A DNA stretch of 6,064 nt from an uncultured Lachnospiraceae bacterium (GTDB lineage: Bacteria > Bacillota > Clostridia > Lachnospirales > Lachnospiraceae). The notes under the pieces were generated by a model. It made no database searches. It was not told the DNA's origin and saw nothing but the letters and a program-made list of their open reading frames with translations. The translations under genes and the position numbers were made by a program. Position 1 is the stretch's first letter, and the number at the start of each line of letters is the position of its first letter. This document shows, in pieces, positions 5,358 through 6,064 of this stretch. The stretch is taken from positions 1 through 6,064 of the forward strand of contig CAJTOL010000054.1 of assembly GCA_910577645.1 (NCBI GenBank). The letters run 5' to 3'.

Positions 5358-5801
5358 TTAATCTAATTCGATTTCATCGTCATCATCGCCTGCGGCGAAA
5401 TCGGACGTCTTCTCAAAATATATTATCTGCTCTTTGCCGGAAGCCGCAATCTGCTGTGCCAAAGCGGCAGCATTGTCTACGGAGTCGCGGCTCATATAAG
5501 CCTCTAAAAGCATGGGCAAATTGCTTCCGGCGACAATCTCCAGATTTTTGCATTTGCTCATGGAGAGTTGTGTGGAAATATTAAAGGGTGTTCCGCCGCG
5601 CAAGTCTGTCATGACCAGTATGCCATTTCCGCCATCAAGCTTTGCGGCAGAGGCGAGGATTGTCTCGCCTAGCTCTTCTCCGGACTGGGAACCTTCAAAG
5701 TCAATGGCTTCCAGCGCTTCCGTAGCTCCTGCCAGAAGCTCCAATGCATTGACAAGGCCAGTAGCGAAATGCCCATGCCCGGTTACGATGATTCCTATCA
5801 T
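5358..5801 (-). CDS. PTS mannose/fructose/sorbose-family IIA component
   Basis: A 147-residue cytoplasmic protein that accepts phosphate from HPr and hands it to IIB. The N-terminus IIVTGHGHFATGL places His9 at the position of the phosphorylated histidine of E. coli ManX; Asp66 in VMTDLRGGTPFN is the conserved acidic partner, and SNLPMLLEA follows as in the family. IIA and IIB are separate genes here rather than fused as in E. coli ManX. The C-terminus ends in a very acidic run (DDDDEIELD) beyond the usual domain boundary, probably a disordered tail. AGGAGG lies 8 nt before the ATG, and the IID stop is 23 bp upstream, so this is an internal gene of the operon. Confidence 0.95.
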   Translation of the reverse strand: MIGIIVTGHGHFATGLVNALELLAGATEALEAIDFEGSQSGEELGETILASAAKLDGGNGILVMTDLRGGTPFNISTQLSMSKCKNLEIVAGSNLPMLLEAYMSRDSVDNAAALAQQIAASGKEQIIYFEKTSDFAAGDDDDEIELD

Positions 5802-5824
5802 ATAAGCGACCTCCTAACTTTAGT

Positions 5825-6064
5825 TTAGAACAAACCTGCCAATCCGGTAAGGACATTCTGAAGATTACCTAGCACCATACCCAGAATGATTAGGATAAAA
5901 ATCAGACGGGTAGAATTTACTTTCTTTTTCCCGAGCAGCCAGTAGGACAGCATTACGATAGCCAGCGGCAGCAGGGAGGGCAGGATTTTGTCGAACATAT
6001 CCTGTAAAGCAAAGGTTACTTCGCCAAAAGCAAAAGTTAAGTTGGTTTTGTAGTTGACTACGGA
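5825..6064 (-). CDS. PTS mannose/fructose/sorbose-family IID component, C-terminal part
   Basis: The frame is open to the right edge and gives the last 79 residues of a protein that is normally about 270-300 long; the start lies outside the window. IID forms the sugar-translocating membrane complex with IIC. The visible part has the recognisable IID ending: an N-proximal stretch with LQDMFDKILPSLLPL, a hydrophobic segment (PLAIVMLSYWLL), a short basic loop GKKKVN, and a second hydrophobic segment RLIFILIILGMVLG near the end. Its place directly before IIA follows a common C-D-A-B gene order, so a IIC gene is expected just beyond the window. Confidence 0.9.
   Translation of the reverse strand, partial: SVVNYKTNLTFAFGEVTFALQDMFDKILPSLLPLAIVMLSYWLLGKKKVNSTRLIFILIILGMVLGNLQNVLTGLAGLF

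Overview
The window most likely comes from an anaerobic, gut-type member of the Bacillota. A Lachnospiraceae-like Clostridium or a Negativicute would both fit; the sequence alone does not settle which. The signs are strong AGGAGG-type ribosome binding sites, a mannose-family PTS operon, and a small protein that looks like the C-terminal tail of Rpn/PD-(D/E)XK-transposase proteins common in these groups. Two unlike halves meet tail to tail near 2.5-2.9 kb.

Left half (1 to about 2560, plus strand): an AT-rich accessory segment. It opens with the 3' end of an unrecognised gene whose C-terminus is two 56-residue repeats. Next is a short remnant of an Rpn/transposase-type protein. A two-gene unit follows: a 233-residue protein weakly resembling DUF6414, and 12 bp later a 386-residue PIN-like (PIN_8/DUF4935-type) ribonuclease with its acidic active-site residues intact and a charged, coiled-coil-like C-terminus. 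An intrinsic terminator closes the unit. It is a plausible defence or toxin-like module, but that role is inferred.

Middle (2468-2932): 465 bp without a convincing gene, yet rich in structure. It holds the plus-strand terminator, a possible structured RNA or intergenic repeat closed by a long-range helix, a perfect 26-bp palindrome, a strong minus-strand terminator, and a 13-bp tandem repeat with a near-perfect inverted third copy.

Right half (2933-6064, minus strand): higher in GC and compactly organised. In transcription order it encodes the end of a mannose-family PTS IID protein, IIA, IIB, an RpiR/MurR-type regulator with a SIS domain, and MurQ. The simplest reading is uptake and phosphorylation of N-acetylmuramic acid or a related amino sugar by the PTS, cleavage of the lactyl ether by MurQ, and control by the RpiR-type protein sensing a sugar phosphate. 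The PTS is of the mannose family rather than the MurP (glucose-family) type usually paired with MurQ, so the substrate is an inference.
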